This document shows positions 24,049 through 32,679 of a stretch of DNA of 64,000 nucleotides, in pieces. Numbering within the stretch: the first letter of the stretch is position 1; every line of letters begins with the position of its first letter. This DNA comes from an uncultured Bacteroidales bacterium. GTDB lineage: Bacteria; Bacteroidota; Bacteroidia; Bacteroidales; P3. Where the stretch lies: assembly GCA_937884485.1 (NCBI GenBank), contig CALGCG010000071.1, positions 1-64,000 on the forward strand, read 5' to 3'. A program made the position numbers and the translations under genes. The notes beneath the pieces are model-generated. The model was given only the letters and a program-made list of their open reading frames with translations, had not been told where the DNA came from and did not search any database.

Positions 24049-24732
24049 TTATTTCTCTTTGAAATACTTCCCGTCGCGTTCGTAACTGTTGCCTTGTCGG
24101 TCCCAGTAGCCCAGGAAGTCCGACCCCTCCACCTTGGTGCCGTCTTCGAGGCGGTACTTGTTGGTGTGCAACAGCTCCTTGCCGACAACACCGCAAAGGA
24201 TGATGAAGATGGTCAGTATGACCAGCGAGATGGCAACGGCAACGATGAAGAAGATGCAGTGGTAAATCATGTATCCGACGAGGTAGATGAAGAGTCCGCG
24301 CTTGAAGCGGGGCTTGCCTTTTTCATAGTTTTTCAGGTCTTTGCGGGCAAAGAGTGTCAGCATCGTCAGGACGACAACCGCGCTGACGCCTAATGCCACG
24401 ATGCCCCAAATGCCACTGGCGCCAAGCAGGAAAAGGGCGTATTTCTCATCGCCGGTGATTGCGACGGTGAGCATGTAGATTGCCGGGCAGATGCCACCTG
24501 CGATGACCAACTTGTCGATGATGCTGAGCAGGCTGTTGTCGAGGTTGTCGATTTCGGGGAAGAAGCGCTTCTCCAGCTTGTAGGTCCATTCGATGGTTTT
24601 GCGGAAAATAACGTTCCTTTTCCACCAGCTGGGTCTCTTCTTGGGGCCGTTTTGGGGGTTTCCTGTCGTTGTGGCATCGTTGCCGGCGGGGGCGGCGGTC
24701 CCGGCCTCCTGGGTGAATTGTGTCTCTTCCAT
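24049..24732 (-). CDS. Membrane protein, function unknown
   Basis: 227 residues. A Pro/Gly/Asn-rich cytosolic N terminus and a basic stretch (KKRPSWWKRNVIFRKTIEW) precede four hydrophobic segments: LSIIDKLVIAGGICPAIYMLTVAI, YALFLLGASGIWGIVALGVSAVVVLTMLTLF, LFIYLVGYMIYHCIFFIVAVAISLVILTIFIILCGVVG. The short C-terminal tail has FLGYWDRQGNSYERDGKYFKEK, a pattern of Trp/Tyr-Asp/Gly pairs. I do not recognise the family. Own promoter at 24786-24793. Confidence 0.6.
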   Translation of the reverse strand: MEETQFTQEAGTAAPAGNDATTTGNPQNGPKKRPSWWKRNVIFRKTIEWTYKLEKRFFPEIDNLDNSLLSIIDKLVIAGGICPAIYMLTVAITGDEKYALFLLGASGIWGIVALGVSAVVVLTMLTLFARKDLKNYEKGKPRFKRGLFIYLVGYMIYHCIFFIVAVAISLVILTIFIILCGVVGKELLHTNKYRLEDGTKVEGSDFLGYWDRQGNSYERDGKYFKEK

Positions 24733-24781
24733 GGTGTTCGATTATTGGGGTTTTGGATTTGTCGTGTTTGAATAGAAAGCA

Positions 24782-24810
24782 GGTGCAAAAATACGAAATA
24801 TTTTTGCACC
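24782..24810 (-). promoter_or_regulatory. Promoter -7 element within a palindrome
   Basis: TATTTTTG on the minus strand (24786-24793) serves the membrane-protein gene. It is one arm of a 12-bp inverted repeat GGTGCAAAAATA / TATTTTTGCACC with a 5-base loop, so the same element occurs in both directions; it could double as a hairpin behind the TonB receptor gene. Confidence 0.6.
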
Positions 24811-24830
24811 TGCCAAATTTTTTTTCTTTT

Positions 24831-26930
24831 TTACAGTGTCAGTCGGGCGCCGGCCATGAGCGTCAGGCCCGGTTGGGGCACGCCGCCGAGGTCGCGCCAG
24901 GGGCGGTCCAGCAGGTTGTGCCCCTCGAGGTAGAGGGTCAGCCCCGGACCGCCGGCATCCTGCCGGCAAGGCCTCAGCAGGTCGTACTCCGCGGCCGCGT
25001 CCACCAGCAGGGCGGTGCCGTAGGCCTTGGCTTCGCCGTCCTCCACATACTGGCCCTCGCGGTGGCGCAGCGAGGCGCCGGCCTTGAGCCGCAGGCGGTC
25101 GGTGACCTGCGCCGTGACCCAGAGCTGGGCCTTGTGGCTCAGGTGGTCGATGGCCGAGGAGGAGAACAGGCCGCGATGGTCGGCCTCGATGTGGCAGTAG
25201 GAATAGGAGAATTGAAAAGTGAAGAGTGAAAAGTGGAAGTTGGCTGCCGCGTCCACGCCGAGGGCGTCGACGGCGGTGTGATTCATCGAGAGCCAGAGGT
25301 CCTCCTCCGACGGGCGCACCCAGCCGATGATGTCGGTGCCGGAGCGGTAGTAGAATGAGGTGTGAAGAGTGAGGGATGCGGACTTGGAGAGGGCTATCTT
25401 GCCGCTGGAGGCCGACAGCTCCACGTTGGTGCTGCTCTCGGCGCCCAGGTCGGGGTTGGCCTGCTGCGTGGCGCTCTGGTAGTAGAGGTCGGTGAAGGTG
25501 GGCAGGCGGAAGGTCCTCGAAAGTGAAAGTTGGAAATTGAAGGTTGAAACGCTATAGGATGCGTTGGCGGCGAGGCCGTAGTTGGGACCGAACTGCGTGT
25601 TGTACTGCCCCAGGGCCACGGCTTCGGCGCTGAAGGCTCCGTGGCTCAGACCGTAGCCGCCGAAGAGGGTGGTGCTGGTGCGCGCGGCGCTTTTGGTGTA
25701 GGGGGAGGGAAGGGTGCTGTCTGCGCTGCCGAGGACGTTGCTCCAGATGCCCTCGCGCCTCGCCTCGGCGCCGGCCCTCACCTCGCCTATGCCCAGTGGG
25801 TGGGTGGCCAGCAGGCGTGCCCCGCCGAGGGAGGAGAGGTGGTGGTTGTGGCCACTGTACCAGGCGGGTACGTCGTCCACGTAGCCGTCGCGGAAGAGTT
25901 CGAAGCGGTCGCGGTGCAGGCGGCCGTAGAGTGAAAACTGGAAATTGAAATTGGAAAGGCGGAAGTTGTCGGTCGCCGAGGCCACGAGGGTGCGCGTGGC
26001 CTCGAACTGGTCGGGGTAGGTGGTGGAGTAGAATCCCGCGCTGCCGAAGTCTTTCAGCTGTCCGCCGAGCTGCAGGTGGAGGTCGTTGGCCTCGGTGTGC
26101 CGCCGCGCCTGGAGGAAGAGGCTGCCGTGGCGGTAGTCGGTGTTGGGGCGGTGGCCGTCGCTGCGGTGGTAGGCCGCGGTGGCCGTGAGGGTCCACGGCC
26201 CCAGGGTCTTGGTGCCCAGCAGTGAGGCGTTGGCGGTGCCGTAGGAGCCCGCGCTGACGTCGGCCAGCAGGCGGTCGCGGTAGTGGTCGGCGACGACGAT
26301 GTTCACCGCCCCGCAGAAAGCCACGAGGCCCCGCGCCATGCATTGCGACGGCGTCAGCAGTTCTACACGCTCCACCATCGTGATGTTGATGGGGATGTCC
26401 ATGGTGTGGTGGCCCGTCTGGGCGTCGGTGAAGTTGACGCCGTTGAGCAGGAGCAGCATCTGGTCGAAGGTGCCGCCGCGCATGCTGAGGTCGCCCTGCA
26501 CGTCGCCCGCGCCGCGGGTGCGGAGGTCCACCCCGGGGAGCAAGGCCACGAGGTCGCCGATAGAACGAATGGCTGTTTGTTGGAAATCGTTGGCGGTGAG
26601 TACCGCCGCAGGCTCGGAGGAGCCCTGCAGACTGTCGGCAGAGAGGATAATCTGCACTTCTTGCAAGGTGCGCGTCTGCGGTTCGCGGTCGCTCTGTGCG
26701 AAGGTGGTGCCTTGCATGAGCAGCAGGGCGGTGGCGGCGACGGTGGCCGTCTTGGCCAGGCTGCTGTCGGCCACGCGGGTGGCCAGGCGTCCGATGGTCA
26801 CCTCGCGGTGCATCGAGCTGTAGACCGCCCACTTCGCCCGGCTGAACCGGCGAAAGCGGAACGCGACCTTCGGGGAGCGAACCGCACTCCCAGGTGCGCT
26901 TGCGTGTTGTTGATGGGTTTGTTTGTACAT
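24831..26930 (-). CDS. TonB-dependent outer-membrane receptor (BtuB-like)
   Basis: 699 residues. The N terminus holds a long pre-signal region, FRFRRFSRAKWAVYSSMHREVTIGRL, which recurs in Bacteroidales TonB receptors of the BtuB-like group, then a signal peptide ending LLLMQGTTFAQ. The plug (LSADSLQGSSEPAAVLTANDF ... SIGDLVALLPGVDLRTRG ... LSMRGGTFDQMLLLLNGVNFTDAQTGHHTMDIPI) and a 22-strand type barrel with terminal GLTLMAGARLTL follow. No SusD or CarboxypepD_reg partner. It begins 5 bp behind queG, a cobalamin-dependent enzyme. A palindrome (24946-24967) is read in one loop. Cobalamin as substrate is an inference; no riboswitch was seen. Confidence 0.88.
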   Translation of the reverse strand: MYKQTHQQHASAPGSAVRSPKVAFRFRRFSRAKWAVYSSMHREVTIGRLATRVADSSLAKTATVAATALLLMQGTTFAQSDREPQTRTLQEVQIILSADSLQGSSEPAAVLTANDFQQTAIRSIGDLVALLPGVDLRTRGAGDVQGDLSMRGGTFDQMLLLLNGVNFTDAQTGHHTMDIPINITMVERVELLTPSQCMARGLVAFCGAVNIVVADHYRDRLLADVSAGSYGTANASLLGTKTLGPWTLTATAAYHRSDGHRPNTDYRHGSLFLQARRHTEANDLHLQLGGQLKDFGSAGFYSTTYPDQFEATRTLVASATDNFRLSNFNFQFSLYGRLHRDRFELFRDGYVDDVPAWYSGHNHHLSSLGGARLLATHPLGIGEVRAGAEARREGIWSNVLGSADSTLPSPYTKSAARTSTTLFGGYGLSHGAFSAEAVALGQYNTQFGPNYGLAANASYSVSTFNFQLSLSRTFRLPTFTDLYYQSATQQANPDLGAESSTNVELSASSGKIALSKSASLTLHTSFYYRSGTDIIGWVRPSEEDLWLSMNHTAVDALGVDAAANFHFSLFTFQFSYSYCHIEADHRGLFSSSAIDHLSHKAQLWVTAQVTDRLRLKAGASLRHREGQYVEDGEAKAYGTALLVDAAAEYDLLRPCRQDAGGPGLTLYLEGHNLLDRPWRDLGGVPQPGLTLMAGARLTL
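24946..24967. repeat. REP-like palindrome inside the TonB receptor gene
   Basis: GGACC then GCCGGC-ATCCT-GCCGGC. It encodes the loop CRQDAGGP between two barrel strands. Confidence 0.7.
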
Positions 26931-26934
26931 GGAT

Positions 26935-27690
26935 TTATTTGTTTGAAAATAAGGTTCCGTTGTGCGGACATGCCAGCTGGCATAGGTCGCAACCCTGGGT
27001 GTAGCCGGCGGTGATGTGGCCCGGGGGGATGGGGCGCGAGTGGTGGGTGGTGTAGTAGGCGGTGCAGCGGCTGACGTCGATCATCGGAGGGCCGTCGGGG
27101 GCTATGGCGTGGTTGGGGCAGGCGTCGACGCAGCGGTGGCAGTGGGAGCAGAAATCCTGTTGTTCCGGGTGCTCCGTATACTCAGTGCACTCCTCGGTGG
27201 TGACAATCTCGCCGAGGTTGACCCATGTGCCCCACTTGGGGGTGACGAGGAGGGTGTGGCGGCCGATGAAGCCCAGCCCGGCGCGGGCGGCCCAGTGCTT
27301 GTCGCTGATGGGCACGGTGTCGCAGCAGATTTTGTTTTGCGCTCCGTCGGCGGTGTCGAGGCCCAGCCTGCTGAGCATCTTGTGGAGCATGTCCTTGACC
27401 ACCTTGTGGTACTCGCGAGTGCGAGCATAGGCGGCAATGCCTCCCGCGGAAGAGGGTGGGGGATAGGCGCTGACGCAGCAGATGACGCTGCGCGCACCGG
27501 GGACCAGCAGGCGCGGATCCATGCGCATGTCGACGTTGCGCTCCATATAGGAAAGCCCTGCGTGCCAGCCCTTGGCGAGCCAGCTCCGCAGGGGGTATTC
27601 CTCGTCGGTGAGGGTGTCGGCGCGGGCTATGCCGCAGGCGTCGAACCCCACCTCCAGGGCTATGCGTTTGACGTCGTCGCTATTCAGCAT
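26935..27690 (-). CDS. queG: Epoxyqueuosine reductase, short form
   Basis: Cobalamin- and Fe-S-dependent enzyme of the last step of queuosine tRNA modification. Seen: FDACGIARAD, WLAKGWHAGLSYMERNVDMRMDPRLLVPGARSVI, WAARAGLGFIGRHTLLVTPKWGTWVNLGEIVT, and two 4Fe-4S sets, CSHCHRCVDACP and CDLCQLACPHN. It ends 8 residues after the second cluster, at 251 residues, without the C-terminal helical repeat domain of the larger forms (about 310-380). The start overlaps the preceding methyltransferase gene by 11 bp. Confidence 0.92.
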   Translation of the reverse strand: MLNSDDVKRIALEVGFDACGIARADTLTDEEYPLRSWLAKGWHAGLSYMERNVDMRMDPRLLVPGARSVICCVSAYPPPSSAGGIAAYARTREYHKVVKDMLHKMLSRLGLDTADGAQNKICCDTVPISDKHWAARAGLGFIGRHTLLVTPKWGTWVNLGEIVTTEECTEYTEHPEQQDFCSHCHRCVDACPNHAIAPDGPPMIDVSRCTAYYTTHHSRPIPPGHITAGYTQGCDLCQLACPHNGTLFSNK

Positions 27691-28903
27691 CCGCCTTGTT
27701 CTTGGCTTTCTTGCTGCCGTCGTAGAGCTCGAAGTGGAGGAAGCGGCAGTCGAGGGCGCCGTTCTGCACGGGTATCTTGGCCGAGGGGTGGAGGCCGATG
27801 TGCTTCATGGCCTCGAAGTCGGAGGTGATGAGCCACACGTCGCAGTCCTTGCCGTACTTCTGCTTGAAGGTGTCGCCCAGTTTTTCGTACATGGCGTTGA
27901 GGTCCTCGACCTTGATGCGCTCGCCGTAGGGCGGGTTGGTGACAATCAGCGTCTTGCCCTCGGGCGGCTCCTGGTCGGCGAAGTCGCCGATGTGGAGCAT
28001 CACGTCGTGGTGCAGCTTGGTGTATTCGAGGTTCTTCTCGCACTGCTGGATGACCTGCTCGTCGATGTCGTTGCCCCATATCTCGAAATCGAAGTCCAGA
28101 GCGCCGATCTTGCGGTCTTCCTCGTTCTTGACGCTCTTCCACTCGCCGAGGTTGAACTCTTTCCAGCGCATGAATCCGAAGCGCTGGCGATAGTACTGCG
28201 CGGGGATGTTGTTGGCCATCATGGCGGCCTCGATGAGCATGGTGCCGGAGCCGCACATGGGGTCGTAGAAGTTGCAGTCGCACTGCCATCCGGCCAGTTT
28301 GAGCAGGCCGGCGGCGAGCACCTCGTTGATGGGTGCCACGCCCACGCCCTGGCGGTAGCCGCGCTTGTGCAGCGAGTCGCCGCTGGCGTTCATCAGGAGG
28401 GTGACGTGGTTGTCGCGGATATGGAGATTGAATTTGTAATCAGGCGTTTCGGTGTCGATCGAGGGCCGTTTGCCGAAGTTGCGGCGGAAGCGGTCGACGA
28501 TGGCGTCCTTGGTCTTGAGGGCGGCGTAGTAGGAGTGGGTGAAGACCTCGCCGCTGGTGGTGGAGTCGATCATGAAGGTGCCGTCGACGTCGAGGATTTT
28601 CTCCCAGCGTATTTTGTACACCTGGTCGTAGAGCTCCTGCTCGTTGTTGGCGTCGAACTCGGCAAAGGGCTTGAGGATGGCCAGCGCCGTGCGGCAGCAG
28701 TAGTTGGCACGGTAGAGCAAGCGCATGTCGCCTTCGAATTCCACTGCGCGGGTGATGACGTTGACGTTCAGCGCGCCCAGCTGGCGCAGCTCGTCGGCCA
28801 GCACCTCTTCCAGGTTGACCATGGTCTTGGCCACCATCTTGAATCTTTCCTTCGGGGTGCTGTCGGCGGGCACCACCTTACCGCGGTTTTTCTGTATTAT
28901 CAT
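27680..28903 (-). CDS. THUMP-domain 23S rRNA (guanine-N2) methyltransferase, RlmL N-half type
   Basis: 407 residues. THUMP-like RNA-binding part (KTMVNLEEVLADELRQLGALNVNVITRAVEFEGDMRLLYRANYCCRTA) followed by a Rossmann methyltransferase: DPMCGSGTMLIEAA, GNDIDEQVIQQCEKN, and catalytic TNPPYGERI. It matches the RlmL/YpsC group, which methylates 23S rRNA; the RlmK half is not fused. The first ATG (28903) overlaps the YihY gene by 26 bp; an internal ATG at 28837 would avoid the overlap and still keep the THUMP domain, so the start is uncertain. Confidence 0.9.
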   Translation of the reverse strand: MIIQKNRGKVVPADSTPKERFKMVAKTMVNLEEVLADELRQLGALNVNVITRAVEFEGDMRLLYRANYCCRTALAILKPFAEFDANNEQELYDQVYKIRWEKILDVDGTFMIDSTTSGEVFTHSYYAALKTKDAIVDRFRRNFGKRPSIDTETPDYKFNLHIRDNHVTLLMNASGDSLHKRGYRQGVGVAPINEVLAAGLLKLAGWQCDCNFYDPMCGSGTMLIEAAMMANNIPAQYYRQRFGFMRWKEFNLGEWKSVKNEEDRKIGALDFDFEIWGNDIDEQVIQQCEKNLEYTKLHHDVMLHIGDFADQEPPEGKTLIVTNPPYGERIKVEDLNAMYEKLGDTFKQKYGKDCDVWLITSDFEAMKHIGLHPSAKIPVQNGALDCRFLHFELYDGSKKAKNKADAE

Positions 28904-29918
28904 CTTTGAATATTTGTATTCTGTCTTTGAGTTCGCGTCGGGCCATGCGGTTCTTCGAGCGCAGGGTGCCGTTGTAGATGCTGGTGTTCAGCTCGTAGCC
29001 CACCAGCAGGACGATGCAGCTGAAGTAAATCCAGAGCATGAGCAGCAGCAGGGTTCCTATGGAGCCGTAGAGGAGGTTGTAGCGGTTGAAGTTGTTGAGG
29101 TAGATGCCGAAGCCCCAGGTGAGCACGAAGAACATGCCCGTGGCCAGCACGGAGCCGGCGCTGAAGAAGCCCACGCGCTGCCGCTTGGCGGGGGCCACAT
29201 AGTAGAGGAACGCCACGGCCAGCAGCGTGGCCAGCGAGAGCAGCAGCCAGCGCCCGACGTTGAAAAGGAACGTGTTGGCCTTGGTGTCGGAGAGCCACCC
29301 CTGGGTGAAGATGAGCTGCAGCAGGTATTTGTGGCCGATGATGAGCGTAAGCACCAGGGCCACAATGATGAACATGACGAACACCATCAACAGGCACAGG
29401 CCGAAGCGCTGCACGAACGGACGCTTCTCGACGGTCTGGTTGGCGAAGTTGAGCGAGAGGATGAACCCGTTCATGCCGTTGGCCGCCACGAGGATGGAAC
29501 CGATGAAACCGATGGAGAGCAGCGTGGTGTGCTTGTGGCCCATGATGTCGTTGATGGTGGCGGAAAGGGGATTGAGAATCTTCTCCGGCACAATGTCGCC
29601 CAGGCCGTTGAGGAGCTCGTCCTGCAGCCCGTCGACCGGGAAGAAGGCTATGAGCGAGAAGATGCAGATCATCAGCGGCGGCAGCGCGGCCAGGAACGAG
29701 TAGGCCAGTCCCTTGGCCCTCTGGGCCAGGCCGCCGTTGAAGATGCCCACAAGGAAATAGCTCAGCACGTCGTAGAGCGGCACCCCCTTGTTGCCCGGCA
29801 GGGCGAAGTGGTGGGTGAAGTACAGCGTCTCGCGCACCCAACGCTTGTACATCAGGTGTCGGCCGAAGCTCTTGGCTTTCAGCCGCAACGCGCGGAGCCA
29901 TACTTTCAGTCTTCTCAT
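28878..29918 (-). CDS. YihY/UPF0761 family inner-membrane protein
   Basis: 346 residues with about six membrane segments in the YihY (once called RNase BN/BrkB) pattern: LAYSFLAALPPLMICIFSLIAFFPV, GFIGSILVAANGMNGFILSLNFA, LCLLMVFVMFIIVALVLTLIIG, LLLSLATLLAVAFLYYVAP, GSVLATGMFFVLTWGFGIYLNNF NRYNLLYGSIG, LLLLMLWIYFSCIVLLVGYELN. The FNRYNLLYGSIG and YELN motifs are diagnostic. Biochemical role unsettled. Start overlaps the nadC stop by 4 bases. Confidence 0.92.
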   Translation of the reverse strand: MRRLKVWLRALRLKAKSFGRHLMYKRWVRETLYFTHHFALPGNKGVPLYDVLSYFLVGIFNGGLAQRAKGLAYSFLAALPPLMICIFSLIAFFPVDGLQDELLNGLGDIVPEKILNPLSATINDIMGHKHTTLLSIGFIGSILVAANGMNGFILSLNFANQTVEKRPFVQRFGLCLLMVFVMFIIVALVLTLIIGHKYLLQLIFTQGWLSDTKANTFLFNVGRWLLLSLATLLAVAFLYYVAPAKRQRVGFFSAGSVLATGMFFVLTWGFGIYLNNFNRYNLLYGSIGTLLLLMLWIYFSCIVLLVGYELNTSIYNGTLRSKNRMARRELKDRIQIFKDDNTEKPR

Positions 29919-30760
29919 TTCTTCACGAGCGATATGTCGAGACTCTTGATGTGGTGCGTCAGGGCGCCGACGGAGATGAAGTCCACGCCCGTTTCGGCAT
30001 ACTGGCGCAGCGTAGCCTCGGTGATGCCGCCGGAGGCCTCGGTCTCGTAGCGGTGGTCGATGCGGCGCACGGCCTCGCGCAGGGTGGCGGTGTCGAAGTT
30101 GTCGAGCATGATGCGGTCCACGCCGCCGTGGTCGAGCACGCGCTGCAGCTCGTCGAGGTTGCGCACCTCGATTTCAATTTTCAGCGCTTTGCCCTTGGCT
30201 TTCAGGTAGTCGTGGGTGCGGTCGATGGCCGCCTCGATGCCGCCGGCAAAGTCGATGTGGTTGTCCTTGAGCATCACCATGTCGTAGAGGCCGATGCGGT
30301 GGTTGGTGCCGCCGCCGCAGTGGACGGCATACTTCTCCAGCAGGCGCATGTTGGGCGTCGTCTTGCGGGTGTCCAGCAGCTTGGTGTCCAGGCCGCTGAG
30401 CATCTGCACCATGCGGTGCGTCTCGGTGGCGATGCCGGAGAGGCGCTGCATGAAGTTGAGCGCCGTGCGCTCGGCGGTGAGGATGGAACTCGAGGGGCCT
30501 TCGATGGTCATCAGGATGTCGCCCTTGGCAACGGCGTCGCCGTCGTGCTTCAGAAGGGTGACTTTCAGATTCTTGTCGACGAGCATGAACACTCGTTCCC
30601 CCACTTCGGCACCGCAGAGGATGCCATCCTGTTTGGCCACCATTTTGGCTGTGCCCGTTGCCGTGGGAGGAATGCAGGCCAGCGTGGAGTGGTCGCCGTC
30701 GCCGATGTCCTCGCCCAAAGCCATTTTGATAAGGGTGTCCAAGTTGTCAATGTTCGTCAT
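29915..30760 (-). CDS. nadC: Nicotinate-nucleotide pyrophosphorylase (quinolinate phosphoribosyltransferase)
   Basis: Converts quinolinate and PRPP to nicotinate mononucleotide in NAD synthesis. 281 residues; ALGEDIGDGDHST, the TAERTALNFMQRLSGIAT helix, DTRKTTPNMRLLEKYAVHCGGGTNHRIGLYDMVMLKDNH and the C-terminal ASGGIT and SVGALTHH phosphate-binding turns are all present. First gene of the run to the TonB receptor. nadA and nadB are not here. Confidence 0.97.
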   Translation of the reverse strand: MTNIDNLDTLIKMALGEDIGDGDHSTLACIPPTATGTAKMVAKQDGILCGAEVGERVFMLVDKNLKVTLLKHDGDAVAKGDILMTIEGPSSSILTAERTALNFMQRLSGIATETHRMVQMLSGLDTKLLDTRKTTPNMRLLEKYAVHCGGGTNHRIGLYDMVMLKDNHIDFAGGIEAAIDRTHDYLKAKGKALKIEIEVRNLDELQRVLDHGGVDRIMLDNFDTATLREAVRRIDHRYETEASGGITEATLRQYAETGVDFISVGALTHHIKSLDISLVKK

Positions 30761-30825
30761 AATATGCTGATTCTATGATGTTAATAATCACTCTCGCGGG
30801 GTCTTTGCCCCACTTTTCCAATGTG

Positions 30826-30857
30826 CAAAGATAAACCTTTTTTCTGACCCGTGCAAA
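30826..30857 (-). promoter_or_regulatory. Promoter of nadC operon
   Basis: Minus strand: -33 TTTG (30854-30857), 20-base spacer, -7 TATCTTTG (30826-30833). Confidence 0.82.
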
Positions 30858-30916
30858 TCTTTTTCTCTCCCGCCCCGGCGCCACCGTGCCGCGACCCTCC
30901 ACCGCGGCCGTACCCG

Positions 30917-31114
30917 CTTCGCCCCGAGTTCGCCCCCTGTTCGGCCGTTCTTATATAGTTCTTATATCGTTCTCATATAGTTCACATATAGTTCTTATAT
31001 GCAGTATATAGAAACTATATAAGAACTATATGAGAACGATATAGGAACTATATGTGAAGGGGCGAATCGGGGGCGAATCGGGGGCCTATCGGGGGCGAGG
31101 CGGGGGCGAGGATT
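30917..31114. repeat. 18-unit 11-bp phased repeat arranged as an inverted repeat
   Basis: Starting at 30917 the sequence divides without a slip into 18 units of 11 bp. Three C-rich units (CTTCGCCCCGA type), five AT units (CTTATATAGTT type), five AT units of the opposite sense (TATATGAGAAC type) and five G-rich units (GGGCGAATCGG type) follow. The halves are near-complements around about 31000, so a very long hairpin or cruciform is possible. It fills the 505-bp gap between the divergent nadC and kinase promoters; nothing else is seen in that gap. Confidence 0.92.
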
Positions 31115-31175
31115 TTTTGTTGGCGCGGGCGGTAAAAAAGCAGTAAAAATTTTCTTATATATTAAAAAAATTGCG

Positions 31176-31183
31176 TATATTTG
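31176..31183 (+). promoter_or_regulatory. Promoter -7 element of the deoxynucleoside kinase operon
   Basis: TATATTTG, 82 bases before the kinase ATG, leaving a leader of roughly 75 bases. Confidence 0.65.
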
Positions 31184-31265
31184 CAATCTTAAAGGTAATG
31201 GTATAATAATGCCATGTAATTATGTTTCAATAATAAAGCATGATTCATGGCCTTAAAAAAACAAT

Positions 31266-31901
31266 ATGCAGATAGCAATCTCGGGAAATATAGGGGCAGG
31301 AAAGACAGAGTTGACCAAACTGCTGTCGAAGCACTACGGCTACCGTGCGGTCTTCGGGCCGTCGGAGGAGAACCCCTACCTCAACAGTTTCTATGAGGAC
31401 ATGCGGCGCTGGTCGTTCAACATGATGGTCCACTCGCTCTATGCCAACATCATGCAGCTCACCGAGCTCAAGGCCACGGGCGAGAGTTTCGTCCGCGACC
31501 GCTCGCTCTACGACGATGCCGCCATCTTCGCGCCCAACCTGCACGACATGGGGCTGCTCACCACGCGCGACCTTGCCACCTACACCAAGCTCTTCGAGAT
31601 GACCTATTCGCTGCTGCCCAAACCCGACCTGCTCATCTATGTGCGCGCCGATGTGCCCACGCTCATCCGCCACATCCAGAAGCGCGGCCGCCAGTATGAG
31701 AGCAGCATCCGCCTCGACTACCTCACCAACCTCAACAACCGCTACGAGAAGTGGGCCGCAGGCTATGAGGGCAAGATGCTCGTGGTGGACACCGACGAGC
31801 ACGACTTCGTGGAGAACCGTGCCGACCTGGGGCTGATTATCAACAATATCGACGCCGAATTCAATAGCCTCTTCGGCAACGACGAAACACAGGAGCAATG
31901 A
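31266..31901 (+). CDS. Deoxynucleoside kinase
   Basis: 211-residue cytosolic kinase of the dCK/dGK/TK2 family for nucleoside salvage. P-loop GNIGAGKTE at residues 7-15, the acceptor-site EENPYLNSFYEDMRRWSF, the DRS-type motif FVRDRSLYDDAAIF, and the lid arginines in LIRHIQKRGRQYESSI. Specificity (dA, dG or dC) cannot be read safely. Its stop overlaps the kdsB start by 4 bases. Confidence 0.92.
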   Translation: MQIAISGNIGAGKTELTKLLSKHYGYRAVFGPSEENPYLNSFYEDMRRWSFNMMVHSLYANIMQLTELKATGESFVRDRSLYDDAAIFAPNLHDMGLLTTRDLATYTKLFEMTYSLLPKPDLLIYVRADVPTLIRHIQKRGRQYESSIRLDYLTNLNNRYEKWAAGYEGKMLVVDTDEHDFVENRADLGLIINNIDAEFNSLFGNDETQEQ

Positions 31902-32677
31902 GAACACTGGCCGTCATACCCGCCCGCTACGCCTCGACGCGTTTCCCCGGCAAGCCCCTGGCCCTGCTCGGAGGCCGGCCCATCATCGACTACGCCTACG
32001 CCGCGGCGCGCAGCGCCGAGGGCATCGGACGCGCCGTGGTGGCTACGGACGACGAGCGCATCTTCGCCCACATGGAGGAGGTGTTCGGCAAGGGCAGCGT
32101 CATGATGACCTCCACGGAGCACCGCAGTGGCACCGACCGCTGCGGCGAGGTGGTGCGCAGGCTGGCCGCGGAGGGCGAAAGCTACGACGTGGTGGTCAAC
32201 CTGCAGGGCGACGAGCCCTTTGTCGAGTCGGCGCAGCTGCAGCTGCTCATCGGCTGCTTCGCCGACGCGAGCGTTTCCATCGCCACGCTGAAGACACGCA
32301 TCGGCTCCACCGCCGAGCTCCTCTCGCCCAACAATGTCAAGGTGGTGTGCACCACGGGCGGCAAGGCGCTCTATTTCAGCCGCCAGGCCATCCCTTACCG
32401 CCGCGATGTCGAGCCCGGGCAGTGGCTCTCGGAGGGCGAATACTTCAAGCATGTGGGCATCTACGCCTTCCGTCCGCAGGTGCTGGCGGAGGTGTGCGCC
32501 ATGCAGCAGAGCCACCTGGAAAAGAGCGAGAAGCTGGAGCAGCTGCGCTGGCTGGAAGCAGGCTACAGCATTGCCGTCTGCGAGACGCCCGCAGCCAACA
32601 TCGGCATCGACACGCCCGCCGACCTCGAGGCCGCCGAGCGGGCACTGAGAAACAATGAACGAAAAACACAAGAATAA
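31898..32677 (+). CDS. kdsB: 3-deoxy-manno-octulosonate cytidylyltransferase
   Basis: Activates Kdo as CMP-Kdo for LPS inner core. 259 residues; the CTP-binding loop IPARYASTRFPGKPLALLGGRPI, TDDERI, TSTEHRSGTDRCGE, VVNLQGDEPF, YFKHVGIYAF and NIGIDTPADLE are all conserved. Three bases separate it from the following large gene. Confidence 0.97.
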   Translation: MRTLAVIPARYASTRFPGKPLALLGGRPIIDYAYAAARSAEGIGRAVVATDDERIFAHMEEVFGKGSVMMTSTEHRSGTDRCGEVVRRLAAEGESYDVVVNLQGDEPFVESAQLQLLIGCFADASVSIATLKTRIGSTAELLSPNNVKVVCTTGGKALYFSRQAIPYRRDVEPGQWLSEGEYFKHVGIYAFRPQVLAEVCAMQQSHLEKSEKLEQLRWLEAGYSIAVCETPAANIGIDTPADLEAAERALRNNERKTQE

Positions 32678-32679
32678 TT

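Noticed and set aside
26930..27700. Cobalamin riboswitch ahead of the TonB receptor
   Set aside because: Only 4 bp separate it from queG and no B12-box-like sequence was seen upstream of nadC, the operon start.
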